A stretch of 64,000 nt of DNA from Parasediminibacterium sp051861445 (GTDB lineage: Bacteria; Bacteroidota; Bacteroidia; Chitinophagales; Chitinophagaceae): the NCBI GenBank assembly GCA_051861445.1, contig JBHYCS010000012.1, positions 87,611 through 151,610 on the forward strand, in the 5' to 3' direction. A program made the translations under genes and the position numbers. This document shows positions 8,768 to 19,100 of this stretch, in pieces; the first letter of the stretch is position 1; the number at the start of each line of letters is the position of its first letter. The notes beneath the pieces were generated by a model. It had not been told where the DNA came from. It saw only the letters and a list, made by a program, of their open reading frames with translations, and ran no database searches.

Positions 8768-9274
8768 CTAACTAGAATACTGAAAAGGATGCTTTTTACG
8801 AAGCCACAAAAAAGAATACAAAGCAATGATTAAGCTAATATATTTTAAAACAGAAAGGCTTAATGGTTTGTATAAATCAATTGGTAAAATATAACTCGTT
8901 TTGGTAGCAACTGCTAACATTACATCCCACCAAATTAATAATAGCATACATATAGCGGCAATTATACTTTCAGATGGCTTTTTTAATAGAAATATCAATG
9001 GGAAAAATAGCAATAGTATATTTTTTGCTGCAGCAAGTTTATTTGTTTGCATTAATAACCACAATCCTTTTGGCGTAATTTCTACCCCAAATACAGCAGC
9101 TAATTTGTATAAATTATAATAATCCCAACATTGATACAAAAAGTAAAATGCCAAAGAAACGTTTACCGATTTAATAATTGCCATCAAATAAGGTTTTTTA
9201 TTTGATGGAATTATCAACAATCCCAACAATAAGAGAGGCATTAAATAGCTATAACCAACATCTACAAAATCCAT
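8768..9274 (-). CDS. Integral membrane protein of unknown function
   Basis: A 168-residue hydrophobic protein with about five predicted membrane helices (roughly residues 8-24, 34-52, 86-98, 100-118 and 142-160) and a basic C-terminal tail (LRKKHPFQYSS). I do not recognise a family. It begins 10 bp after the folA stop and ends 3 bp before the methyltransferase-like gene, so it is almost certainly cotranslated within the thyA-folA transcript. No catalytic motif is visible. The context in a nucleotide-metabolism operon does not define its role. Confidence 0.65.
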   Translation of the reverse strand: MDFVDVGYSYLMPLLLLGLLIIPSNKKPYLMAIIKSVNVSLAFYFLYQCWDYYNLYKLAAVFGVEITPKGLWLLMQTNKLAAAKNILLLFFPLIFLLKKPSESIIAAICMLLLIWWDVMLAVATKTSYILPIDLYKPLSLSVLKYISLIIALYSFLWLRKKHPFQYSS

Positions 9275-9284
9275 AATAAATTCT

Positions 9285-9809
9285 TTATTTTCTTATCCAA
9301 GTTTGAAAGCTGTAATTGTAAACATGCTTTTCATCGGCATTAAAATCTTCATTAAAAGCCAAATCAAATTCATTTGTATCAATGGTAGGATAAGCTGTAT
9401 CACCATCAATAATAGTGTGTACTCGGGTTAAATAAATTGTTGTAGCCAATGGCATAGTTGCAGCATAAATTTCTCCACCTCCAATAATCATAACCTCTTT
9501 ATAATCGTCTTGTTTGCAATACTCTAAGGCTTTGTCAATACTATTTACAATAACAACCTCATTCGAAATATTTTCAAGCGTTTGCTGCCTTGTAATTACA
9601 ATATTCAACCTCCCTTTTAAAGGTTTATTGCCTAAACTTTTAAAAGTTTTTCTACCCATTATTACAGGCAAAGCCCATGTTTTGTTTTTAAAAAAAATCA
9701 TATCATTGGGCAACTTCCATAAAAGTTGGTCGTTTTTGCCAATCATATTGTTTGTAGAAGCTGCTACTATATGGGTAATATTCATATTGAAAGAAAGTTG
9801 AGAAAACAT
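9285..9809 (-). CDS. folA: Dihydrofolate reductase
   Basis: Reduces dihydrofolate to tetrahydrofolate with NADPH, regenerating the cofactor oxidised by ThyA. Motifs: HIVAASTNNMIGKNDQLLWKLPNDMIFF (substrate loop, with the acidic residue in PND), IMGRKTFKSLG (NADPH binding), VMIIGGGEIYA, and TRVHTIIDGDTAYP near the C-terminus. The reading frame opens with an ATG that shares one base with the thyA stop (TAATG, 9807-9811), suggesting translational coupling. Family alignment would instead favour the internal ATG at 9785 (MNITHIVAAS), giving 166 residues. Both starts are plausible. It is the second gene of the minus-strand thyA run. Confidence 0.95.
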   Translation of the reverse strand: MFSQLSFNMNITHIVAASTNNMIGKNDQLLWKLPNDMIFFKNKTWALPVIMGRKTFKSLGNKPLKGRLNIVITRQQTLENISNEVVIVNSIDKALEYCKQDDYKEVMIIGGGEIYAATMPLATTIYLTRVHTIIDGDTAYPTIDTNEFDLAFNEDFNADEKHVYNYSFQTWIRK

Positions 9810-10603
9810 TAAACGGCAACCTTGGCTTTAATAGCAGGATGATGTTGATAATTTTCTAGGGTAAAATCGTTATAAGTAAACTCGAAAATGTTTTTAATGT
9901 TGGGATTTATTTTCATTGTTGGTAAAGGATAAGGCAATCTTGTAAGTTGCAGTTCTGCCTGCTCAAAATGATTGCTGTATAAATGCACATCACCAAAAGT
10001 GTGTACAAAATCACCATATTCTAAATCACAAACCTGAGCCACCATCATGGTTAATAAAGCATAAGAGGCAATATTAAACGGAACACCCAAAAACACATCT
10101 GCACTGCGTTGATATAATTGGCAGCTTAATTTGCCGTCGGCTACATAAAACTGAAACAAAGTGTGGCAAGGCATTAATGCCATTTCTGGCAAATCTGCTA
10201 CGTTCCATGCACTTACAATCAGTCTTCTGCTATCAGGTGTTTTTTTAATTTGTTCTATTACTTCCGAAATCTGATCAATTGTTTTTCCATTTGCACCTTC
10301 CCAACTTCTCCATTGTTTTCCATAAACAGGACCAAGTTCTCCTTGTTCATCTGCCCATTCATCCCAAATACTTACACCGTTTTCTTTTAGATATTGAATG
10401 TTGGTACTCCCTTTTAAAAACCATAATAATTCATGAATAATGCTTTTTAAATGCAGTTTTTTGGTAGTTACCATTGGAAAACCCTCTTGAAGATTAAAAC
10501 GCATTTGATAACCAAAACAACTTTTTGTGCCGGTGCCAGTTCTATCGGTTTTGGTGGCACCATTATCTAAAATGTGCTGCAATAATTCTTGATACTGTAT
10601 CAT
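9809..10603 (-). CDS. thyA: Thymidylate synthase
   Basis: Methylates dUMP to dTMP using 5,10-methylenetetrahydrofolate. From the ATG at 10603 the protein starts MIQYQELLQHILDNG and has 264 residues, the length of E. coli ThyA, with the catalytic cysteine at position 146 in MALMPCHTLFQFYV. Also visible are DRTGTGTKSCFGYQMRFNL, LWFLKGSTN, RRLIVSAWN, SADVFLGVPFNIASY and GDVHLYSNH. An upstream in-frame ATG at 10630 would add nine residues, but that extension spans a promoter-like box (TTACTTTG, minus strand, 10609-10616) five bases before the 10603 ATG, so I prefer the shorter form. First gene of a run thyA-folA-orf-orf-pntAA-pntAB. Confidence 0.96.
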   Translation of the reverse strand: MIQYQELLQHILDNGATKTDRTGTGTKSCFGYQMRFNLQEGFPMVTTKKLHLKSIIHELLWFLKGSTNIQYLKENGVSIWDEWADEQGELGPVYGKQWRSWEGANGKTIDQISEVIEQIKKTPDSRRLIVSAWNVADLPEMALMPCHTLFQFYVADGKLSCQLYQRSADVFLGVPFNIASYALLTMMVAQVCDLEYGDFVHTFGDVHLYSNHFEQAELQLTRLPYPLPTMKINPNIKNIFEFTYNDFTLENYQHHPAIKAKVAV

Positions 10604-10608
10604 AGGTG

Positions 10609-10616
10609 CAAAGTAA
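10609..10616 (-). promoter_or_regulatory. -7-like promoter box directly before thyA
   Basis: TTACTTTG on the minus strand, one change from the Bacteroidota TAnnTTTG box, five bases before the preferred ATG at 10603. No clear -33 element was identified. It implies a very short or absent 5' UTR if used. Confidence 0.4.
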
Positions 10617-10851
10617 CCATGTTTCATCATCAGAAAATCTGTTTTTATGTTAGTGGGGATTTTCTGTGCAGAAGCATTGTATGTTACTCAGTTTATTGCA
10701 CTTTATTTCGAGAAAACAACGATTATGTAGTACGTTTATATTTACATACAGTAGTATATGTTCTATCTTTTTTAGATTATTTGTTTATTTGAAACAAATG
10801 TGAAATCTATTGTTCAAATTTGTAGATGTGCTTTGTTAAAATTATGTATGC

Positions 10852-12939
10852 ATGAAAAAAGGCTTTAATACCGTTTATGTTTTTATTGCTGTAGCCTTTT
10901 TAATATTGGTTGCAAGTACCGTTTTTGTAACCTATTTTCAGTCAGAGGTACTGAAAAACAATATTACGGATGCTGAAAAACACAGAAAAGTGTTGGCAAG
11001 CACCAATCAATTATTGGCCAACATAACCACTTTTGAAAGTTCTATTCGATTATTTCAACTCACCAAAAGCAAGCTGTATATAGAAAGTATACAAAATGAA
11101 AAACAAAGTATTCAGAAAGAGTTAAGGCAACTTCAACAGCTTTTACAAGTAGTTCCTAATAATGAAAAATTATTCGATTCTTTAAATAAACTCACTGCAA
11201 AACAAATTCAATTATATAATCAATTTTTCCCCAATAATTTTCAACAAAATGTTCAAATTGTAGCAGCTAATACATTTGATGAAAGTGTTGCACTTAACAA
11301 AACCATCCTCAATCTTATTCAGCAGCTAAAAGCAGAACAAGATGGTATTTTATCAGCCAAAAAAGAAAGAAATATTCATGAAATTGTGCAACTGCAATAC
11401 TCTTTCTTAATTGTACTAACACTTTTGTTTATTAGTTTCTATTTATTGGCAAAAAGATTAATCAAATTAATTAAGAAAGAAAATCTTTTATATGAAGAAT
11501 TACAGCAGCAGTCAGATTTAATTAACAATAGCAACGATGCTATTATTACCATTGATGATCAGTTTAAAATTACATCTTGGAATTATGGAGCCGAAAAATC
11601 GTTAGGCTATAAACGAAGTGAAGTAATTAATAAAAGCATTTTAAAAGTTTTAAAAAGCGATTTAACAGAAGAAAGACGAAGTGAGAATATTGCTTCTTTA
11701 AAAGAAAAAGGAACATGGAAAGGAGAGGTGGTACAATATAATAGAGACGGCGAAAAACTATACATGTTACTATCTTATAGTGCTGTAAAAAATGCCGATG
11801 GATCAATTAAAGGATACACTTCTATACGAACAGATATTACGGCACAAAAACTTTTAGAAAGTAAGCTAAAATTCGAAAATTCTTACCTAGAAATTGATGT
11901 TGACAAAAAAGCAAAAGAAATTAAAGAAATTTTTGAGCGAATGAAAAAGGCATTTATTGCTTTTGATAGAAACTTAAATATTACTTATGCCAATGATACT
12001 ATTGCTACTTACATGCAAAAAGATAAAGACAAAATTATTGGCTCTAATTTGAAAGATTTATTTCCAAATGCACAAGCTTCTAGCTTTCATTATGCTTGTT
12101 TACAAGCCTTGCAATATCAAAAAACAGTTTCTATAGAGGAATATATAGAGCATTTCGATCGATGGTTTGAAAGCAGCATTTATCCATCAGACAATGGCTT
12201 ATCGGTATATGTAAGTGATATTACAGAAAAAGTGAGAGCCGATGAAGAATTACAACAAAAAAACAAACAGTTGCAGGTTTTATCTAGTTACCTTCAAAAT
12301 CTAAGAGAAGATGAAAGGAAAAAAATAGCTAGAGAATTACACGACGATTTGGGGCAAATTGCCACCGTTTTAAAAGTAGATGTTGTACGAATTAGAAAAC
12401 AGTATCTTGACGGTCAAACCGATATTGAACAAAAGCTTACCACGTTGTTAAATACAATGGATATTTTGATTTCTAAAATCAGAAAAATTTCATACGAATT
12501 AAGACCAGATTTATTAGACCATGTAGGCCTGCAAACTGCTTTGGAAAAACACTGCAAAGAGTTTGAAAAAGTAACCGGTACCATTTGTATTTTTAACGAT
12601 GAAACACCTGAAAATACACGTTTCACACAAGAATTAGAAACAACTATTTTTAGAATTTGCCAAGAAGCATTAACCAATATTATGCGTCATGCAGCTGCTT
12701 CAAAAGTGGTGGTTACCATTGCACTTCTAAACAATGAAATTATACTCACCATTAAAGACAATGGAAAAGGTTTTGATATTATTGCAAAAAAACAAAGTCT
12801 TGGTCTTTTAGGAATGCAAGAAAGAGCAAAAGCAATAATGGGAGAATTAGAAATTATTAGTCAAATAAATAAGGGAACAACCATACAATTTTCTGTGAAT
12901 TACGTAAAATCCGCTACCTATGAAAATATTAATAGCTGA
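10852..12939 (+). CDS. CHASE3-like/PAS sensor histidine kinase (NarL/DesK type)
   Basis: A 695-residue membrane sensor kinase. Order: membrane helix (about 8-28), periplasmic helical CHASE3-like sensor (about 35-175), second helix (about 183-199), PAS domain 1 (about 215-330, NNSNDAIITIDDQFKITSWNYGAEKSLGY ending TSIRTDITAQK), PAS domain 2 (about 360-460), HisKA_3 dimerisation/phosphoacceptor region (REDERKKIARELHDDLGQ, His near residue 497) and a HATPase domain (DNGKGFD about 636, GLLGMQERA about 651). This HisKA_3 architecture pairs with LuxR/NarL-type regulators. The next gene is exactly that and overlaps it by 20 bp, so they form a cognate two-component pair. The signal sensed is unknown. 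Confidence 0.92.
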   Translation: MKKGFNTVYVFIAVAFLILVASTVFVTYFQSEVLKNNITDAEKHRKVLASTNQLLANITTFESSIRLFQLTKSKLYIESIQNEKQSIQKELRQLQQLLQVVPNNEKLFDSLNKLTAKQIQLYNQFFPNNFQQNVQIVAANTFDESVALNKTILNLIQQLKAEQDGILSAKKERNIHEIVQLQYSFLIVLTLLFISFYLLAKRLIKLIKKENLLYEELQQQSDLINNSNDAIITIDDQFKITSWNYGAEKSLGYKRSEVINKSILKVLKSDLTEERRSENIASLKEKGTWKGEVVQYNRDGEKLYMLLSYSAVKNADGSIKGYTSIRTDITAQKLLESKLKFENSYLEIDVDKKAKEIKEIFERMKKAFIAFDRNLNITYANDTIATYMQKDKDKIIGSNLKDLFPNAQASSFHYACLQALQYQKTVSIEEYIEHFDRWFESSIYPSDNGLSVYVSDITEKVRADEELQQKNKQLQVLSSYLQNLREDERKKIARELHDDLGQIATVLKVDVVRIRKQYLDGQTDIEQKLTTLLNTMDILISKIRKISYELRPDLLDHVGLQTALEKHCKEFEKVTGTICIFNDETPENTRFTQELETTIFRICQEALTNIMRHAAASKVVVTIALLNNEIILTIKDNGKGFDIIAKKQSLGLLGMQERAKAIMGELEIISQINKGTTIQFSVNYVKSATYENINS

Positions 12940-13546
12940 CGATCATCAATTGGTACGTATGGCCTTACATTGCATACTTAACGAGGCATACAGTAATGCT
13001 GAAGTAGAAGAAGCTGCAGACACAGCAGAAATGCTTAAAAAGGCACTTAAAGAGCATTGGGATTTAATTATTTCAGACATTGCTTTTCCCGATCAATCTG
13101 GTTTAGATGCTCTAAAACAAATAAAAACCCATAAACCTAAAATTCCTGTATTAATGTTGAGTATGTATCCTGCTCAAGAATATGCCATACGTTGTATTAC
13201 AGCAGGTGCAGTTGGATATTTAAACAAAGAAAATATTGCCGACGAACTTATTAAAGCTATTAATCAAATTTTAGCTGGGAAAAAATACATTAATATGGAA
13301 GTAGCAGAAATTTTAGCTGCTTCTTTTGAAGACAAATCAAGAACAGTTTTACACGAAAACCTATCTGATAGAGAATACGAAGTTTTTAAATTGTTGTTAG
13401 AAGGATTAAGCATGCAAGAAATTAGTGAAAAACTATGCATTAGTGTAAATACAGTGCGTACGCATAAAGTACATATTTTAAAGAAGATGCATTTGCAAAG
13501 CGATGCTGATATGATTAAATACGGCATTCAAAATCAACTCATTTAA
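12920..13546 (+). CDS. NarL/FixJ-type response regulator
   Basis: A 208-residue two-domain regulator: receiver domain (1-120) with acidic pocket DD at 7-8 and phosphoacceptor Asp53 (IISDIAFPDQ), conserved Lys in YLNKEN, then a LuxR-type helix-turn-helix (about 145-205; LSDREYEVFKLLLEGLSMQEISEKL, NTVRTHKVHILKKM). It is presumably phosphorylated by the kinase encoded immediately upstream, whose reading frame it overlaps by 20 bp. A strong hairpin terminator follows at 13581, separating it from the next, related regulator. Confidence 0.94.
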   Translation: MKILIADDHQLVRMALHCILNEAYSNAEVEEAADTAEMLKKALKEHWDLIISDIAFPDQSGLDALKQIKTHKPKIPVLMLSMYPAQEYAIRCITAGAVGYLNKENIADELIKAINQILAGKKYINMEVAEILAASFEDKSRTVLHENLSDREYEVFKLLLEGLSMQEISEKLCISVNTVRTHKVHILKKMHLQSDADMIKYGIQNQLI

Positions 13547-13580
13547 ATTCAATGTTTATACATGTTAGCTAAATATCAAG

Positions 13581-13613
13581 CACATTTATACAGTTCATAT
13601 AAATGTGTTTTTT
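13581..13613 (+). terminator. Terminator after the first response regulator
   Basis: Perfect 10-bp stem CACATTTATA / TATAAATGTG with a 7-base loop and a following T-run. It isolates the downstream regulator as its own transcription unit. Confidence 0.82.
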
Positions 13614-13685
13614 ATTTACAGTTGTTTTAAAAATATCCAAACCTATTTTTACGGTTTATCGTAATTCATCATTAAAAATATTCTT

Positions 13686-14312
13686 ATGAAAATATTATTG
13701 GTAGATGATCATTCTATGATTCGTCAAGGATTAAAAATGATTCTTACACAGTCTTATCCATCAGCTGAAATAGTTGAAAAAAGCAATGCTTACGATTTAG
13801 AAGATGAATTAAAAGAAAATACGTTTGATATTGTAGTAACTGACTTATTTATGAGTGGACCCGCTGTTACTGATATTATTAAACAAACAAGAGAGGCCCA
13901 AAATAAAGTTCCCATTTTAGTGTTAAGTATGTCTTTACCCGAAAAAAATGCGGTTAGAGTTATTCGTTCTGGTGCAAATGGATATTTAAATAAAGACACT
14001 GCACCCAACGAACTTATCAAGGCTATTGAATTTGTACTAAAAGGTAAAAAATACATTACTCCAGAAATTGCATCCTTATTGGCAGATGCTTATTTAGATG
14101 ATGTAGAAAAAATGCCACATGAGCATTTATCTGATAGAGAATACCAAGTTTTTCAAATGTTGGCAAAAGGTAAAACGGTGTCTGCAATTGCCAACGATTT
14201 AGGCGTAAGCATCAACACGATCAGTACCTATAAAGGTAGGATTTTAGAAAAAATGAACTTCCAAAATTTTGCCGATATTATTAAGTATGCACATAGCAAT
14301 AATTTGATATAG
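13686..14312 (+). CDS. Orphan NarL/FixJ-type response regulator
   Basis: A 208-residue receiver plus LuxR helix-turn-helix protein: DD at 7-8, Asp53 in VVTDLFMSGP, Lys in YLNKDT, and an output domain with LSDREYQVFQMLAKGKTVSAIANDL and NTISTYKGRILEKM. It has no adjacent kinase of its own: the upstream pair ends with a terminator, and the following gene is a glycosidase. It may take phosphate from either of the two kinases in this region. It resembles the regulators at 12920 and 19573 throughout, suggesting a locally duplicated paralogue set. Confidence 0.92.
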   Translation: MKILLVDDHSMIRQGLKMILTQSYPSAEIVEKSNAYDLEDELKENTFDIVVTDLFMSGPAVTDIIKQTREAQNKVPILVLSMSLPEKNAVRVIRSGANGYLNKDTAPNELIKAIEFVLKGKKYITPEIASLLADAYLDDVEKMPHEHLSDREYQVFQMLAKGKTVSAIANDLGVSINTISTYKGRILEKMNFQNFADIIKYAHSNNLI

Positions 14313-14466
14313 CATGCTTTAAACTATTTCACAAAAAACAGTAATCAAACTACTACAAAACAGTCGTAAATAATTGATGATTAGTTCATTCCGTATACTA
14401 AAATAATCTTATTCATACTGTAGTTCCTTTGGGTTGCAATTAAGCGATATCCAAAATCCTACAGTC

Positions 14467-15561
14467 ATGAAAAGTCTAATCACATTTGTAGCAGCACTCT
14501 TCTTCTTCACCACAACAACTACTGCACAATACACTCCGTTGCCATTTGGCGTTTCTTTATGTGGTGCTGAATTTGGTACAGAAAGTTTACCAGGTTTATA
14601 TAACAAACATTATATCTATCCAGACAAAGCAGAAATAGAATATTTTGCTAAAAAAGGAGTAAGTGTAATGCAATTGCCATTTCGTTGGGAACGTATACAA
14701 AGAAAATTAGGCGGTGCTTTAGACTTGCAAGAACTTTCTTACATGAAAAAGTTTTTAACCGATTGTGCTAATACAGGTGTAATGGTGGTTTTAAACATGC
14801 ACAATTTTGCTCGTTACAAAATCAATGGCGTAGAATTTATTATTGGATCTCCACAAGTGCCTTTAGCTGCTTTTAAAGATGTTTGGAAAAAAATTGCTTA
14901 TGAACTTAGAAATTTCAGCAACATATATGCTTTCGATATTATGAACGAACCCCATGATATGGGCAATTATCCTTGGTTTTATGCAGCACAACAAGCTATT
15001 AATGGTATTAGAGAAGTAAATCCTAGCATTTACATTATGATTGAAGGAGATAGATATTCTAATGCTCCTACTTGGGCTGAACATAGCGATAATCTTAAAA
15101 ACCTTCAAGATCCTGCTGATAACTTAATTTACAATGCACACTGCTATTTTGATACCGATTTATCTGGTAGATATGCTTATAGCTACGATGAAATGAACAT
15201 TCATGAACAAACTGGCGTAGATAAAATAAGACCTTTTATTAACTGGTTAAAAGCAAACGGTAAAAAAGGATTTGTAGGCGAATTTGGAATTCCTAAAAAC
15301 GACAAACGTTGGTTACCTGTTTTAGATAATTTCTTACGCTATTTAACTGCTAACAACATTAGTGGAAGCTATTGGGCTGCTGGTCCTTGGTGGAAAAGCT
15401 ACCCACTTTCTTTACACCCAATTTCTGGTAACGATCAGCCTCAAATGGGTATTTATGCTAAATATTTATACAAATCAGAAAACAATCCTGCTACTGCTGT
15501 AGCCATCAATACTTCTCCTAATTACAAAGCAAATACAAGTGTAATTGTAGGAAGAAGATAA
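14467..15561 (+). CDS. Secreted glycoside hydrolase family 5 (endoglucanase-like)
   Basis: A 364-residue exported glycosidase. The start is the ATG at 14467, because it begins a good signal peptide (MKSLITFVAALFFFTTTTTAQ); an in-frame TTG 33 bp upstream would put extra polar residues before it. The TIM-barrel motifs of GH5 are present: MQLPFRWERIQ, VVLNMHNFARY, IYAFDIMNEPHD with acid/base Glu161, YNAHCYFDTD, and GFVGEFGIP with nucleophile Glu272. The likely substrate is a beta-1,4-glucan or related glucan, which cannot be decided from sequence. There is no carbohydrate-binding module and no T9SS C-terminal domain, so it is probably periplasmic. It lies between two regulator genes; a link to them is only positional. 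Confidence 0.9.
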   Translation: MKSLITFVAALFFFTTTTTAQYTPLPFGVSLCGAEFGTESLPGLYNKHYIYPDKAEIEYFAKKGVSVMQLPFRWERIQRKLGGALDLQELSYMKKFLTDCANTGVMVVLNMHNFARYKINGVEFIIGSPQVPLAAFKDVWKKIAYELRNFSNIYAFDIMNEPHDMGNYPWFYAAQQAINGIREVNPSIYIMIEGDRYSNAPTWAEHSDNLKNLQDPADNLIYNAHCYFDTDLSGRYAYSYDEMNIHEQTGVDKIRPFINWLKANGKKGFVGEFGIPKNDKRWLPVLDNFLRYLTANNISGSYWAAGPWWKSYPLSLHPISGNDQPQMGIYAKYLYKSENNPATAVAINTSPNYKANTSVIVGRR

Positions 15562-16195
15562 TTGAAAAAAGCTTATTTAGGATGTAGAATAATCATAATT
15601 GCAACAAACCCATTTTGTAAATACTAAAATCAATGCCTATGGTAAAACACAGCAAATAACCATTTTTTTAACAAGGGATATACAGAATTTAATTGCAAAA
15701 AATGAAACCCAATTATTCACTAAATCAAATTATATGCTATAGACAAAAGAAAACAGGATAACTATATCGGATTTTTAATTGCACATGATCATCATTTTTT
15801 CACCCACAAATAATCAAAGCCTATGATTATAATACAATAAGCAAAACATTTTACACAATAAAAAAGCATTGGTTTTGTGTTTATCACTGCTTTTTTCAAT
15901 CCAAATTCTCAAAGCTTGCTGTAAAATTTTTTGTAACAATTATCAACTTGAATGTTAGAATTTGTAAAAAGGGAAAATCAGGTAATTTTTGCTTTAATCA
16001 TAATACTACTATTGACATGTTTTATACTACGATTGTATAGAATAACTTGTACTATTTAGTTTTCTGCAAAATGCATCTCTTTTTCAAAATAGTTTCTTTG
16101 CTTGCACTAATATGTTATTGGGTAAAGTTTCGAAACCAAGAATAAAATGTTTCCCGTTAGCCTATTAGTTTTATATTTAGTTTCCCTTTTAAACT
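15562..16195 (+). other. 634-bp AT-rich intergenic region without a supported gene
   Basis: No ORF of credible length or composition was found on either strand, only tiny frames such as a 19-codon one near 15702. It holds one weak hairpin (AAAAAAGCA at 15860-15868 and TGCTTTTTT at 15888-15896, loop 19 bases) that could be a distal terminator. It presumably also contains the promoter of the large PAS kinase at 16196. Confidence 0.5.
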
Positions 16196-19100
16196 ATGAG
16201 AAACGCTCTATTTTCTAATATTCGACATTCAATTGCTGCATTTGTTGTAGATAAAAATGAAGTAATTATCGACGCAGCTAACCTACACAACATTGGCTTA
16301 AATGATTTTGTAGCTCCTGCAACGTATAACCAATTGTTTCATGAATCTGTTGCTTCTGAAATTGCAAATGCAGTAAAACAAGTATTTACAAAAAATAAAA
16401 AAAAGATTGAACTACAAGTACAACTTTTGATAAATGGAAAAGCTATTTGGCATGTATTTACCATAAAACAACAACATAGCGATTTTGAAACTTTGGCATT
16501 TGTTATGGTAAAAAAAATGAATGCTCAGCAAGTGAAAATTATTCATTTACAAAACCAACTAAAACAATCTAAAGAACAACTTAAAACAATTAAGCAGATT
16601 TCTGATTTTAATGCAAAAGTCATTAATAATGCCAATGCAATTATAATTGCGTTAAATAAACATGGAGAAATTATTCGATTTAGCAAAAATGCAGAAAAAA
16701 TAGCTGGATATAGCAGTGAGGAAGTTTTGGGTAAAAATGCTTTGCAAATTTTTGTACCCAAAAATATTTTTCCAAACGAACATGCCTTATTAATTCAACT
16801 TATTAAAACGAGGCAGAATGGTGGTTTTTACGAAGGGCCTTTACTTACCAAAAGTGGAGAAACAAAAATCATCACCTGGAAAAATAGAAATATTCAATCG
16901 TCGAATAACGTAGATATTGCTTTTGTGTGTATTGGTAAAGATATTACAGAGCTTAGGGCAAATACGCAACGCTTATCAGATAGTGAGGCTCGATTTAGAG
17001 AATTGGCTAAAACCTTGCCTTTGGCTATTATTTGTTTTGAACGCTCGGGTAAAATTGCTTTTATTAATGCAGCTTATACCAAACTATTTGGATACAATGC
17101 CGATGAGCTTAAAAGCGTAAACGACATTATTCAAACATTTTACGAATCAGATACTATTATACAAAAAGCAAAACATCGTTGGCAGTTCGATTTGCTTACC
17201 AAACCATACGAACCTATTCAGCCAAGAATTATTCATGTTCTTTGTAAAAATGGTGCGTATAAAGATGTTGAAGTAAATGGTTCTGTCAACAACGAATACC
17301 TATATTACTCCTACACAGATATAACCTATCGGCTTCAATACGAAAAAGCCCTGATTGAAGGAAAAGAATATTTTAAAAATGTTGCAGAAAATATACCTAT
17401 TCCTGTTGCTATTGGAAATTTAAAAATGGAAACCGTTTTTGTAAACAAAGCATTTACAAAAGTACTTGGATATACTTTAGATGATATTCCAAAAGTGCAA
17501 AACGGTAATCCATATTTTGTGTTTAAAAACGAAGAAGAAAGCCAACAGCAAACACAAGAATGGTTAGAAATTGCCAATACTTACATTAACACAGGTAAAC
17601 TTTTAAAACAAATCATCTACAGAACAATTCGCTGTAAAGACAATACAATCAAACATTTTGAAATAAATTTTTCAATCGATAATCAGTTTCTATATTCCAA
17701 TTTTATAGATATTACTGAAAAGAAGAAGGTAGAGCAGTTGTTAATTGAAAGCGAACAAAAATTTAAAAAAGTTGCTGAAAATATTCCGTTACCAATGGTT
17801 TGTCATACCAAAGAAATGGAATTCATTTTCACCAATCAACAATTTACAGAGGTGTTTGGGTTAAGTATGAACAATATAAATAGCTATGGATTATGGCTTT
17901 CTAAATTTGTATATTCTACAGCAGAAATAGAGAAAAAAGAAACAACTGAGTTGTTTGATGCAATTGCTAATTTCCAAAAAAATACAACAAAAGTTTCACC
18001 AATTCTTGAACGAAGAATAAAAGACAAGCACAACAATACAAGAGTATTTGAAATTGCGTTTACAGTGCAAGAAGATTTAATTTATGCATTGTTAAACGAT
18101 GTAACTGAAAAAATTCAAACAAAGCGTTTATTACAAAAAAGTGAACTGCGATTTAAAAATATTGCCGAAAATGCACCTTTAGCAATTATTACATTCGATT
18201 TTCAAATGAATATTACCTACGTAAACAAGCAGTTTAAAAGATTGCTTGGTTATTCGCTTGAAGATGTAGCAGCATATAATGTTTGGCAAAAATTAATTGT
18301 GCATGTAACCGAAGAAGAACGATCTGAAAACGAAAAAGAGTGGCTAGAAAGTGTAAATAGGTTAAGAGCTGGTAATTTATTGCAAGCAGAAAGTTTGGAA
18401 AGAACTATCATTTGTAAAAATGGCGAGAATAGAATTTTCGAAATTAGTTTTACAGCCGACGATCAATTGGTATATGCAATTTTAGACGATATTACCGAAC
18501 GTAAAACAGCCGAATTGCGTTTATTCGAAAGTGAACAACGCTTTAAAGCTTTGGCCGATAATATGCCAATAGCAATTGGTAGTCACCATATTAATGGTAC
18601 TGTTTTATTTTTAAACAATCACTTTTTAAAAACAATAGGATATACATTACAAGATATTCCAACACTAGAAGATTGGTATTTAAAAACACAACCAAATCCA
18701 GATATACGAGCTACTTTATTTGCTCATTGGTTAGAAACGGTAGAGGCTTACAGAAACAATCAACTTAGTGATATTCCACATATTGAAACAGATATTCGTT
18801 GCAAAGACAAAATAACTCGAACCTTTAATTTTTTATTCAGTATTCACCAAGATATTGTGTACATCATGTTGGTAGATATTACTGAAAGAAGAAAAGCGGA
18901 GAAAGAATTAATATCATCGCATTTACAATTAAGAGAATTAACATCTCACCTTCAAAAAGTAAGAGAAGAAGAAAGAAAATACATTGCAAGAGAAATTCAT
19001 GATGAATTAGGTCAACTTATCACAGGCTTAAAAATGGATATTAGTATGCTTAAAAGACGATTAAGCAACAAAATACCAGATATTGGTAATTACATGGTTG

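Noticed and set aside
10589..10792. A 67-codon + strand frame between thyA and the kinase gene
   Set aside because: Atypical composition, overlaps the thyA start, and no recognisable domain; more likely promoter region.
15562..16195. Possible small RNA or degenerate gene in the 634-bp gap
   Set aside because: Only one weak hairpin and no conserved motif visible; not enough to call an RNA gene.
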